Shown: positions 1-9,720 of the stretch, in pieces | Numbering within the stretch: position 1 is the first letter of the stretch | How the letters are laid out: each line of letters begins with the position of its first letter | Assembly: GCF_900964775.1 (NCBI RefSeq) | Contig: NC_041815.1 | Location: 13,171,443-13,235,442, forward strand | DNA length: 64,000 nucleotides | Direction of reading: 5' to 3' | DNA from: Scleropages formosus | Lineage: Eukaryota > Chordata > Actinopteri > Osteoglossiformes > Osteoglossidae | Notes under the pieces: model-generated | Databases searched by the model: none | Told to the model about the DNA's origin: nothing | The model's input: only the letters and a program-made list of their open reading frames with translations | Translations under genes and position numbers: made by a program

Positions 1-790
1 TTGCAAGTTGGAGATGTGGTCCTGCTCAAAAACAAGCAGGTCAAACGCAATTGTTGGCCTATGGCAAGAATAAGCTCCACATTTCCTGGAACCAATGGTC
101 ATGTTAGACAAGACGAGGTTAAAACAGTTGAGCAGAGTACTGTGAAGACATTTCGCAGACCAATTACAGCAGCTGTTTTACTTCTCCCTGAAGATGTTTA
201 GGTTGACCTGTGGTATACATATGGGTAGTGACCTCACTGAGGTCAGACGGGGAGTGTCATGCCTAGAAGACATTATTAGTTCATTTTTTGGATTTGGAAC
301 GTTTTCCTTTGTCGATAAAGTTCATTCAAAATTGAGTGCATCACTTCCGGTTGTCAGACCAGGAAAGGCAAGGAAGCCACATGGACAGCAGCACATGGAT
401 CTGATTGCATCCACAGCTAAGGACTGAGAAATCAATGTCGTAAGTGACTGGAATTTATTATTTAGAGTTTAAAGATAGGATATTAAGAATTATTTTATAA
501 AAATATAGAATAATTTACATTCTAAGAATGTTTTTACAAACGAACATGTACAAGTAAGCTGTATTGTTATGTTAATGTTTGCCACATGTATATAATGTTT
601 TGTTATCTAAAATAATAATATAGATTATTTTTGTAAATTGATTTTCTGACTTTTTTTGTATTTTGGTTATAGTTTTCACTCCATGTCTTGGTGAAGGAGT
701 CATCAGTAAAGTCTCAAAAAATACAACGATGACTCGTCTCTTTATCTTGAATGGAGTTTAAAGCTTGGTGTTTAGTCTGCGGTTGTTACA
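1..790 (+). mobile_element. BEL/Pao LTR retrotransposon fossil, 3' end with LTR
   Basis: The first 201 bases encode the end of a BEL/Pao polyprotein. The reading LQVGDVVLLKNKQVKRN, followed by a W-P-x-A-R-I stretch and an F-R-R-P-I motif, matches the small domain that closes the BEL/Pao integrase (DUF5641 type). A purine-rich tract near 246-254 precedes a probable LTR at 255-790, which begins TGTCATGCC and ends GTTGTTACA. The rest of the element lies left of the window, so its state as a whole cannot be judged. Family assignment is good; LTR edges are inferred from the TG...CA ends. Confidence 0.75.
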
Positions 791-1028
791 CCTTGACGAG
801 AACACTAGAGTTCCCGATATCATAATTGCATTTGGCATGTGACAGCTTTTGCGAAAAATAAGCACAGGAGTGAAGCTTCAGTGGGGTTCCCTGTCGCTAG
901 AAAAGGACCACTTTAATCCCATTAACGAAGGGGTCTACTTCAACTACGAAGGTTAGAGTTGGGTTAGTGTGCTGGAGCACCAGGGCTGTCGTGAAGGAGG
1001 TCTTGAACTCCCAGAAGGCATCGAGGGC
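791..1028 (-). mobile_element. Ty3/Gypsy fossil fragment (RT/RNase H region)
   Basis: Read on the minus strand, this gives the Gypsy RNase H entry region: a DAFWEFK...TALVLQH stretch, then FVVEVD, and later a C-A-Y-F-S-Q-K-L-S segment. It is a broken fragment bounded by the BEL/Pao LTR on one side and the start of the tandem OR array on the other. It is the same type of element as the fossils at 28282-32777 and 62150-64000. Confidence 0.7.
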
Positions 1029-1775
1029 AAAAAAAAAAGCATTATTTCAAAATGTACATGATAAAGCACAAAAAGCTGTACACGGTCAAGTTTTAAGTAC
1101 AGGTTTACAACTGAACTTTCTGCACTGCTTTTGGGTGTCATGTACCCAAACATTGATATACATGATACATACATTTTAGACACTATAAGAAGTGAAAAAT
1201 ATACTTTATATAAGATATAATTATGTTTTGAAGTGATTATTTATTGATAATATTAATGATTTGTAAAAGAGAGCCCAGGATTCATTTTATATATGATCTT
1301 GAAATCTCTATAAATTTTCTTCAAAAGAAAAAATTCACAGGAAGAGAATTATGCATTTTATTTTTTGTACAGAAAGAAATACCAAAACAGCAAAAGTGTT
1401 TTACGTTCCAGGTTCCACTGTTGAAAGCTGTAGGTCTTACAGTCCAAAACCAAAGCCTTCTTCCCTTTCAGGTTCCCGATACTCCAACAAGTCTGACCTC
1501 CTGCTGCTTAAATCTGCTGTTCTGTATTCCCTTGGCAGACTGCTGGCTCTCTGGTTAAAGACAAGAGTAAACAAGAGTTCAGCTCTCAAGGACTGGCTTG
1601 GACCTGGGAGCTCTATGTCCTGGATGACATCATGAGTGAGAACTAAGAATATGTACTTGTGTTTCTGGCAGTTTTTTGCAAAGCAGAAGCCATAAATCCA
1701 CACTGTCTAGAAGCACCGCTGACTTCTCTGGGCTTGGTGTCAGCTTAGACAGACAGTACCACAGTACACTCATGT

Positions 1776-2010
1776 TTGTGGTCTGACAAGTCAAAAATTC
1801 AAATAGGTTTGGAAAAAAACAGCTGTCATTGTCCTCTGGGCCAAAGAGGAAAAGGGCCATCCAAGCTGGTATCAGCGGTCCAAAAGCCAGTGCATGTCAT
1901 GATATGGGGATGTGTCGGTACTTATGGTATGGGTAAATTATGTATCTATGAGGGCACCGTTAATGTAGAGAAATACGAACAAATTGTGGAAGTTCAACAC
2001 CTAATTATCC
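1776..2010 (+). mobile_element. Tc1-like transposase fragment
   Basis: The reading WSDKSKIQIGLEK is followed by VMIWGCVGTYGMGKL and then EGTVNVEKYEQI. This is the central part of a Tc1 transposase, where family members read W-S-D-E-S-K-F and later M-V-W-G-C-x-S-x-x-G-x-G. The first Asp of the second catalytic block (W-S-D) is kept. No N-terminal DNA-binding part, no DD35E end and no inverted repeats are visible, so this is a dead scrap. It is carried in units 1-4 and absent from unit 5, which suggests loss there or insertion before the other units duplicated. Confidence 0.75.
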
Positions 2011-2770
2011 TTCAAAAGTGCATTACTATTGACTGTTTCATACATGGACAAATTTGCTGTGCTTTAAATATTTCCAGTTTGTGTTTGTCAGCTATTGGTG
2101 CTTTGTTCAGTCTTATGTTTCATCTGTGACATATGAAAGCAGTGTCTTCCGGATAGATTATGATGCACCGTAACAATATGATATGGTTATCAAAGCAAAC
2201 AATGGAGTTTATTTAACAAATCTGAGGTCCCTCATGAATTGGACAAGCAAGGGGCCAGAGGTGGAGAAGCAGAGAAGTTATGGTAAGGTGTAGGGATTGA
2301 CCAGGTTCTGCAGGTATTGGGTGCTGGTCCTTTGACCATTTTTGGTTGTAACCAGTAGGCTGCAGGAAGCCAGTGTCTGGGGGCTGTGACAAATGTACAG
2401 TCCTCCTATCTGAAGAACTAGTAAATTAGGATTTCTGGATTGTGGTTGTTAGGTGTATGTCTTACGATGGCATAGTCACCAGCATGGTAAGCAGGTGTAG
2501 ATTTTCCTGTATGCGTGCATGATGTTCCATATTTGGTAAAGGTAATGCGTTATCGTACATTCTGTATGTCTGCATATCCTGCAAGTCACAATGACATGCA
2601 GAAAGTCTTTGGCAGGTCAGTCACAACTTGCGCTACAGGTTTCTACATCAGATGAAGAGGCGTGATGGCGCAAGCCTTAGACGAGAGAAGAGGGAGTCGA
2701 ATAATCGAAGGGACCTAGGTGTACCGGAGTGTGAGATATTTGCTCATATAAAAATACAAATGCAATGGAA

Positions 2771-2775
<5 letters not shown>

Positions 2776-2802
<27 letters not shown>

Positions 2803-2993
2803 TTTTCAGAACCGCTCGTCCCAGACGGGGTCACGGAGCCTACCCGGCAACACAGGGCGTAAGGCCGGAGGGGGAAGGGGACACACCCAGGACGGGACGC
2901 CAGTCCGCCGCAAGGCACCCCAAGCGGGACTCGAACCCCAGACCCACTGGAGAGCAGGACTGTGGTCCAACCCACTGCGCCACCGCACCCCCT
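2776..2993 (-). mobile_element. GC-rich tRNA-derived SINE, unit 1 only
   Basis: Reverse-oriented SINE: an AC-repeat tail, the body (TGTCCC-like end, GGCGTAAGGCCGGAGG) and a tRNA-like head with a GGGACTCGAACCCC box B complement. It is flanked by an exact 11-base target-site duplication, ATGGAACAAAC, at 2765-2775 and 2994-3004. Units 2-4 carry the uninterrupted site, so it inserted after or independently of those copies. Confidence 0.92.
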
Positions 2994-3430
2994 ATGGAAC
3001 AAACATTTTGCACAATTTACCGATTTATGAAAAAGTAGAATTTTCTTCACAGAAGCTCCATGCAGCATCAACAAGGCATATACACAAACATGTCAAAGTG
3101 TTGTTGAAGAATTTCCAAGGAATGAAAAGCAGAAAGAAGAGCTGGTCAGTGTGAACTGATGAGAGTTTAATTGTTAGAAAGCAGTAGTGAAAATAAAGTA
3201 CATAGTTAACGTTAATTGATGATAAAGGAATTGGGAAGAGGTGTGTGCACAATGACGTGCGTAATCAGATGTAGAACATACACAAACAGGGGCCTTGAGC
3301 CACCTAGTGAGGTCCCCTGACACCGAAGGCACACCGATGTAATTTGGCAGTGTCACAAAGATAACTGCGTTTTGATGACCAGCACAAAAGAAACTAACAG
3401 AAAAAAAATGTTCAGTTGCTTGTTTAATTG

Positions 3431-3621
3431 AGGCAGCCGGTAGTGTCGTGGTTAGAGTTGCTGCCTTTGGATCCATGGTTGCTGGATTGAATGTCACCTA
3501 CTGCTGTAGTAGCCTTGAGCAAGGCACCCTACCCTAAATTTCTCCACTTAAAAAAGCCTAGCCACATAAATGGATAAATAATTGTTGCTTTGGTGAAAAG
3601 TGTTGGCTAAATGAATAAATG
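3431..3621 (+). mobile_element. Second tRNA-derived SINE family (copy in unit 1)
   Basis: The tRNA-like head GTAGTGTCGTGGTTAGAG supplies a box A-like stretch. A box B-like GGTTGCTGGATTGAATG follows, then a body with CCTTGAGCAAGGCACC. The tail GGCTAAATGAATAAATG is typical of fish SINEs that borrow a LINE 3' end. The same insertion sits at the same place in units 1-4 and, diverged, in unit 5, so it predates the array. Confidence 0.8.
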
Positions 3622-3804
3622 CTATGGAGGCAAGAAAAGACAAGAACCTCTTTAAAAACAGAGGTTAGTAATCATTGTTGGAGGTAAAAATTCTAAGAAT
3701 ACTCTAAAAAACTGACCTCAATGTAAATAACTGCTGAAAGCAAAAAAAGCTTGCCGAGACCAGCATGGAACAATGACGTATTTAACAAAGTCATCTCTAA
3801 CGTT

Positions 3805-4018
3805 GGGGGGCACGGTGGCGCAGCGGGCTTAGCGGGGTCCCGCTCTGGTGTGTCTTTGCTTCCAGCCCTGCAGGGGGTGCTTTGCGATGGACGGGCGTCC
3901 CATTCTGGGTGTGTCCTGTCACCCTTCTGCCTTGCACCCTGTATTGCTGGGTTAGGCTCCGGCTCACCGCGACCCCACTTGGGACAATTGGTTTCAGACA
4001 GTGTGTGTGTGCGCGTGT
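3805..4018 (+). mobile_element. GC-rich tRNA-derived SINE (shared by units 1-4)
   Basis: Starts GGGGGGCACGGTGGCGCAGC and ends in a short GTGTGTGTGCGCGTG tail. Short flanking repeats TAACGT and TAATGT are a diverged target-site duplication. Unit 5 has the empty site near 44830 (CTCTAATGTCAAAGTG), so insertion followed the split of unit 5 from the ancestor of units 1-4. Confidence 0.88.
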
Positions 4019-5298
4019 AATGTCAAAGTGAAACATACACAGATAGTTTACAAAATTAAAAATGGAACTGAACGCAGAAAGATTGACCCAATCAATACTT
4101 TTTTGTGCTGTTGATTCTCAACTGGACTGCGGTCTGGCCTCTGACGGGGGCTACTCCATCACATTACATTACATCACCCATGTTGCTTTTTAAGCCACTC
4201 CAAGAGTGACTTTTGGTGTATGTTTGTAGATGTCCCTTCCAGGTCTCAGCACTACTGCGCACTACAGCAACAACTGAGAAAAGCAAGAGCGACACCAACA
4301 AGGGAAAATAAATTCTATTCAGTTTTATGGCCTTCTCTTTCACTGGAGTGACAATATATGCACTATTTACACAAGGATGAGACTAGACAGCTTGCCAGAC
4401 AAGGGAACACAGATCTGGTGACAAGGAGAGTCTAGGGCTTGTGAGATGATTCATGGGAGCGCACTGTGAACTGGACTTGAAGAAACGTAATTACAGAAGA
4501 ACAGGAGTCACTATGCAACACAAATTGGAGGTGATTCAATAGAAGGCTGATCAACAATCTGTGAAATGAAATGAGCTTTTCAACCCTTTACAGGGCTGGG
4601 AATTGCGCTTTGAGTATACTGAGCTCCCCTGCACTGATGGAGCTAGGTGAACCCAGGGTGGCACCCCTTGAATTTTTCATCTGTCTTATTAACACCCAGT
4701 GATTGTGACACCTTTTTCATTGTAACTTACAGTATTAGGTTTGTATAATACATAATACAGTATTTATCCATTTTTACAGCTAGGTACTTTCTACAACCTC
4801 AATTCATAGTTAATACCCTGGTACTCTCTTTAACAAGTGTTCCCTGATTAATGTATAAGGGTTTTGAAAAATTAGGCTCAAGTGTTTTGATGGAAGTAGT
4901 TTTCTGCCCTCAAGGATTGCCCATGAGTGTTGTTTCTCCTTCTGTTGGTCATTTAAAAGTTGCAGCCTAATTGTGTTAACAGTGGTGCAAGAAGTAATTA
5001 GGACACATCCTTGTTTATCACTGGTCCTCATTACGTATCTGTTGTGTGCTGTGCATTGAGTCCCTAAGATTTCCCTTTTTATTACCTGTGGTAGTCCCTA
5101 GAGGAGGGGCTTCAGACAGAAACACAGGACCATCATCCTATTTATCGACAGCGGACAGTTTTGCTCTCAGAAAGGCCCTGCATGCTTGGAAGTTGAGCAA
5201 TGGTTTCAGACTTCATTGTTATATTATACATTAAAATAAACTGGCATTTTTAAGTTTACAGGATGGGCTTTGAACAAGTACTTAAAACTCTAACTCCG

Positions 5299-5586
5299 CA
5301 CACCTTATTCACCAAGGTGACTTACACTGCTAGATACAATACTTACACTGGGTCACTCATCCATACATCAGTGAAACACACGCTCCCTGTGTTACTCACA
5401 CACTATGGGGAACCTGAACAGCATGTCTTTGGACTGTGGGAGGGAACCCACACAGACGGGGGGGGGGGGGGGGGGGGGGGGACACATGCAAGCTCCACAC
5501 AGACTGAGCAGGGATCGAACCCACGTCCACTCACACCACCGAGGCCCTGTGAGACAGCAGCGCTACTCACTGTGCCACCCAAATAG
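5299..5586 (-). mobile_element. Third tRNA-derived SINE family with G-tract (unit 1)
   Basis: Read on the minus strand, it begins with a tRNA-like head (GGTGGCACAGTGAGTAGCGC, then GTGGGTTCGATCCC as box B). It continues through CTCAGTCTGTGTGGAGCTTG to a body matching the abundant fish repeat with GTCTTTGGACTGTGGGAGG. The 3' tail is missing here; a separate fragment at 33732-33862 carries it. An uninterrupted run of 24 G lies at 5458-5481. Confidence 0.8.
5458..5481 (+). repeat. G24 homopolymer inside SINE
   Basis: Uninterrupted G-run replacing part of the SINE body. The same tract is 27 G in unit 2 (13668-13694) and 23 G in unit 3 (21858-21880). Confidence 0.9.
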
Positions 5587-6645
5587 AATTTGTACAAATG
5601 TAAAGACACTGATTTAATGCGAGTGAATTTCTGCTCTACTTAATTTTGTCAAGGTTTTCTAACATATGACCACATAATAATTCACATTCAGCATTAGAAA
5701 ACGTTTTCCTCATGAAAATTCATGTTGTTTTTTTTTTTTATTAACATTCGTGTTTTTTCTGTATACTGCATGTTTCAAATGACCAGCTATTTTAAAAGAA
5801 TGAATTCTTTTAATATGCTGTGCAAATCTGACTAATTTCATTCTCAGCTCCTACTGAATTTTAAACTGTGCTGTAACAATATATTCATTGTGTTATCAGT
5901 TGCAGCTTTTTATAGGGAAAAGTTGCTGATGCCCAGGGATGTGTTGGTTTATATCCCATTTGTAAAAGAGTGGAATTTTAGGTATTGTTTTATTTTAATG
6001 GAAAAAGTAAAATGCAATCATTTCTCTGTACCGTTTGGTTTTAGTTAACATGTGCTCTGGTGTTTAGGCCACGTTTTGTAATTAGGGATATCATGTGTTG
6101 TAATTGTATTGGATAGGGCTTCAACTGAAGTCAGTGTATGCACTGTAAGGAGAAGGAGGTTAAACTTCAGCCAGTATTGGTACAATGCTTGATGTCATTG
6201 ATGGAAATCTAAGGCAGCAGTTCGCACTGGTACAGCATACCACAGTCGAGATGAACCTTTTCTCAAACTACGACAGACTCTCTTCATCCTAAAACTGTTT
6301 TGATGGGATTGTCTGAGAGTTGACGGACAGAGACCCAAAATTACTTATTTGAGAAACCTCAATGTTTTGTTTTAAAAAAATTTGAAACTTCATCTGACAT
6401 AGGAAAGTGAAAAAGGGGGAATAAAGTGTAATTCCTTTGATGTTTCAGTTTCTTCTCGGTATATTTTTCAAATTAATGGCACATGGTTTTTGTTTGTACT
6501 TGCAATGTCATGCAAATATTTTGAATGCCAGCAACAAAGAAACTGAAACTCGTAACTGAAGGGGAGGTTGGCATGAATTACAGGATTTTACTGTACAAAA
6601 TACAGTAGAGTAGATTAAACTTTCACTGCTGACACATTTATATTG

Positions 6646-6817
6646 ATCACTTTATTTGACCTCACCCTGAACATTTTTCGAATGACATTCCTTATTTCCT
6701 TGGTCCAGACTCCATAAATAATGGGGTTTACAGTAGCAGGAAAAATTATGTACAGCATACCTAAAAAGATGTTAATGTCCGTTGCAATGTCAATTTCGAT
6801 GTTATGTGACAGTATTG
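6646..6817 (-). pseudogene. C-terminal remnant of a second OR lineage
   Basis: The minus-strand reading runs from ILSHNIEIDIATDIN (end of TM6 and third extracellular loop) through TM7 with VNPIIYGVWTKEIRN to a basic tail. This is the conserved OR carboxy terminus, but of a receptor different from the intact gene at 7904-8872. It matches the pseudogenes at 36885-37795 and 38368-38829 in unit 4. Everything upstream of TM6 is absent. In units 2 and 3 most of this remnant is deleted too, leaving only the loop coding near 14803-14840 and 22994-23030. Confidence 0.82.
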
Positions 6818-7220
6818 TGGGGGGTGGTTAGGGGATAAGACATACGTGATCATTACTTCTCCCACTTGCCCATTTTTGCACCTACGTTGAGATTTAAACC
6901 ATATTAAACAACTTGCATATTCCAGTGCATATGCAGTTGTTTTTGAAATCTAAGTAAAATGCAAGACTTAACATAGCAGAATTCTATTTTCACCTATTCC
7001 AGAATGTCAGTAAATCATGCTTGTGCTGAGAGGAAAGGCCCTATTCCGCATTTCACTTGTGTTATACTATTTTTTTAACAGAGTGAGATGATCCAACTTT
7101 TACACATTACCTGTCATTCTTATTGACCTCATAATCTACATCCTTTACTCATTGTGTGACTGCAAAGGGTCCTTTAAACTCAGCAAGTCATTTGGAGTTA
7201 GAGGTGGGGAATAATAGTCG

Positions 7221-7533
7221 CACACGCACACACACACGCGCGCACACACGCTCGCACACACGCGCGCACACACGCTCGCACACACGCGCGCACACACGCT
7301 CGCACACACGCGCGCACACACGCGCGCACACACGCGCGCACACACACGCACGCTGCTTGTTCTAAGCAGGGTCCCTGCAAGCCGGAGCCTAACACAGGGC
7401 ACAAGGCTGGAGGGGGCGAGGACACACCCAGAACGGGATGCTAGTCCATCACAAGGCACCCTAAGCAGGATTTGAACCCCAGACCCACCAGAAAGCAGGC
7501 ACAGGCTAAACCCACCGCACCACCACATCCCCT
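7221..7533 (-). mobile_element. GC-rich SINE with expanded AC/CG microsatellite (unit 1)
   Basis: Reverse-oriented SINE whose tail has grown into a compound (CA)n(CG)n tract at about 7221-7349. Within it a motif built from ACACAC, GCGCGC and GCTCGC repeats several times. The body and head follow to 7533. The equivalent tract is much shorter in units 2 and 3. The alternating purine-pyrimidine run is of the kind that can adopt Z-DNA. Confidence 0.88.
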
Positions 7534-7903
7534 AATAACAGGACCTTATCTTTCAATTCAATCTGCCTGTCCTCCTTTTTTTCGAACGTGTCTGACATGA
7601 ATGAATGAAAGAGCACATGTTCCTGAGCAATGTACCCAAAAATTGCTTGGTTGAGAAAATTAAAAGTCTCCAAAAATATGACAAAAATGGAAAAACTATT
7701 TTTTTTTTAGGATGTATCACAGCTTGCTTTATTGTTTTGATCCATTGACTTCTGCAAAAAATATACTAAAATGATATTAAGATTATTTTACCCTTGAGAA
7801 AATTTTAAGAGAGTAGTTAGTAAGCCACCCAAACATGTGCATCTTAAAAAGATATTTTAAAAATCAACAGCAGTTAAGACACATGTTTGGAAATCAATAT
7901 TTT

Positions 7904-8872
7904 TTATTTAAACTGTCTTACGTCAGTGCTATGTGGACATTTTCCGCACTTCATTACGTTTATGACTTGCTGTCTTATTTCTTTTGTCCTGATACCATAA
8001 ATTATTGGATTTAAACAGGCAGGCATAAGCAAATACATTGTACTGATTGCCATATGACTGTTTGATGACATCTCATTTTTTATTCTGTAGGAAAGAAACG
8101 ATGTCAAGGAAAACATTAAAGTCACAAAGATGACAATAATGTGAGTGATGCATGTACTGAATGCTTTTTGACTAGTTCTGCCTGATTTAAAAAGAGAGAC
8201 AAATATTCTAACATAGGAAAAGACAATTAAAAGGAAATCAGCCACGAAGATGAAGAAGGCGCCAGATAGTCCTACAACATTGTTAACATATATTGGACCA
8301 CATGCAAGGGTGGCCAGTGCCATGTGTTCACAGAAGCAGTGCTTAATCTCATTGGACTGGCAGTATGACAAAGATCGAGCCAGACCAACTATTGCTAAAA
8401 TGAAAACTGCATTTCTGAGCATCGGTATAATTACAAATTTCAGGAATGCAGAGATTCTCATGTGTTCATTGTAATGGAGTGGAGTGCAGATGGCGTAGAA
8501 ACGATCCAGGGCCATCCACAGCAAAACAGTAGACTGCACTGATTGAAAAAATTGAATGCAGAACATCTGAACCAGGCAACCCATCAGAGAAATATGGTTC
8601 CAGTTAAACAGGAGATTAAGCAGCATATTTGGAACAAAGAATATTGGTATAACCAAATCAACAAAAGCCATCACACAAATCAGCAGGTACATTGGAGAAT
8701 GCAGAGCCCTGTGCGATAAGATTATAAATATAATCATGGAGTTTGCAGTGACTGACATTACAAACAAGAGGAAAAATGGGATGAAGAGAAGTTGTTTCCA
8801 CTCTCTGGATCCAGAGAAGCCACTTAGTATGAAGTCCGTGTGAGAGATATTTCTTGCTGCATATTCCGACAT
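7904..8872 (-). CDS. Olfactory receptor, intact, 322 aa (unit 1)
   Basis: Single-exon odorant receptor, a seven-helix G-protein-coupled receptor expected in the ciliary membrane of olfactory neurons. Visible marks are an N-glycosylation site at N8 (NIS), T-A-N in TM1 (residues 43-45, usual G-N), SPMY at 59-62, C99 at the start of TM3 for the loop disulfide, MALDRFYAIC at 120-129 (usual MAYDRYVAIC), SY at 219-220, KAFSTCITH at 236-244 and NPIIYGIRT at 288-296. Full length, with no break. The start ATG has A at -3. An AATAAA hexamer (7903-7908) overlaps the stop codon. The sequence has a fish class I-like look; the exact subfamily and the ligand are unknown. About 96-98% alike to the copies in units 2 and 3, with the differences clustered in TM3. 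Confidence 0.95.
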   Translation of the reverse strand: MSEYAARNISHTDFILSGFSGSREWKQLLFIPFFLLFVMSVTANSMIIFIILSHRALHSPMYLLICVMAFVDLVIPIFFVPNMLLNLLFNWNHISLMGCLVQMFCIQFFQSVQSTVLLWMALDRFYAICTPLHYNEHMRISAFLKFVIIPMLRNAVFILAIVGLARSLSYCQSNEIKHCFCEHMALATLACGPIYVNNVVGLSGAFFIFVADFLLIVFSYVRIFVSLFKSGRTSQKAFSTCITHIIVIFVTLMFSLTSFLSYRIKNEMSSNSHMAISTMYLLMPACLNPIIYGIRTKEIRQQVINVMKCGKCPHSTDVRQFK

Positions 8873-9151
8873 CTTGCTGCACAGTGTGGCACTTTCAAAA
8901 ACACCTTGAGAAAGCGAGAAAAGTACATTTTAAAATTTGTTTCTACAAGTTACTTTGTTCATGTGTTGAAAAAAAAACCCATTATTTCAAAATGTACATG
9001 ATAAAGCACAAAAAGCTGTACACGTTCAAGTTTTAACTACAAGTATACAACAGAACTTTCTGTACTTCTTTGAAGTGCCATGTACCCAAACATTGATATA
9101 CATGATACATACACATTAAACACTATAAAAAGTGAAAAATATACTGATCTA

Positions 9152-9357
9152 GGGGGGCGCGGTGGCGCAGTGGGTTGGACCGGGTTCTGCTCTCCCGCGA
9201 GTCTGGGGTTTGAGTCCCGCTTGGGGTGCCTTGCGGCGGACTGGCTTGGACCTGGGTGTGTCCCCTCCCCCTCCGGCCTTACGCCCTGTGTTGCCGGGAA
9301 GGCTCCGGCTCCCCGCGACCCCGTATGGGACAAGCGGTTCTGAGAATGTGTGTGTGT
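9152..9357 (+). mobile_element. GC-rich SINE in head of unit 2
   Basis: Complete SINE with an exact 11-base target-site duplication ATACTGATCTA at 9141-9151 and 9358-9368. Present at the same site in unit 3 (17344-17549) and absent from the heads of units 1 and 4, so it marks the unit 2/3 duplication. Confidence 0.93.
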
Positions 9358-9468
9358 ATACTGATCTAAGTTATAATTATGTTTTGAAATAATTATTTAT
9401 TGACAATATTATTTATTATTAATTATTAATTAATTATTTGGAAAAGGGAGCCCAAGATTCATTTTATA

Positions 9469-9720
9469 TACACACACACACACACACACAGTCCAAACCG
9501 CTTGTCCCATAGGGAGTCACAAAGAGCCGGAGCTTAACCCAGTAACTCAGGGCGTAAGGCCGGAGGGAGAGGGGACACACCCAGGATGGGACACCAGTCC
9601 GTCACAAGGTACCCCAAGCAGAACTTGAACCCCAGACCCACCCAAGAGCAGGACCCGGTGCAACTAACTGCACCACCGCAGCCCCGCGCCACCGCACCAC
9701 CGTGTCCCTGCACCCCCCAC
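9469..9720 (-). mobile_element. GC-rich SINE with elongated head, unit 2
   Basis: Reverse-oriented SINE flanked by near-identical CATTTTATA and CATTTTACA. Its tRNA-like head is followed by about 40 extra bases of repeated CACCGC-type sequence, as if the head had been partly duplicated. Shared with unit 3 (17661-17912), absent from units 1 and 4. Confidence 0.88.

Larger units (their letters stand above)
1029..8979 (-). repeat. Tandem OR unit 1 (about 8 kb)
   Basis: First copy of a head-to-tail repeat; its OR gene is on the minus strand. Similarity to the other units starts abruptly in the A-run at 1029-1038, just before CATTATTTCAAAATGTACAT. The head (1039-1350) resembles unit 4 and lacks two SINEs found in the heads of units 2 and 3. 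The content is a Tc1 scrap, SINEs, a receptor remnant and one intact OR. I see no further gene in 1040-1775, 2011-2775, 4019-5298 or 5587-6645. Boundaries are chosen at a conserved anchor and are not proven breakpoints. Confidence 0.85.

Noticed and set aside
1351-1635. Frame conserved in units 1-4 next to the Tc1 scrap
   Set aside because: Equal conservation of flanking non-coding bases; no domain, and unit 5 disrupts it.
2776-2993. tRNA gene candidates from box A/B-like sequences
   Set aside because: All such hits are SINE heads with tails and target duplications; none folds into a plausible free-standing tRNA by eye.
5403-5617. Poly-Pro or poly-Gly small proteins
   Set aside because: They arise from the G-run inside a SINE and change with its length; no independent coding signal.
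7145-7528. Cys-Val rich reading frames over the AC/CG tract
   Set aside because: Translation of a microsatellite plus SINE; copies in units 2 and 3 change length with the repeat.
8250-8474. Plus-strand frame conserved in all OR copies
   Set aside because: Shadow on the opposite strand of the OR coding sequence; conservation is explained by the receptor.
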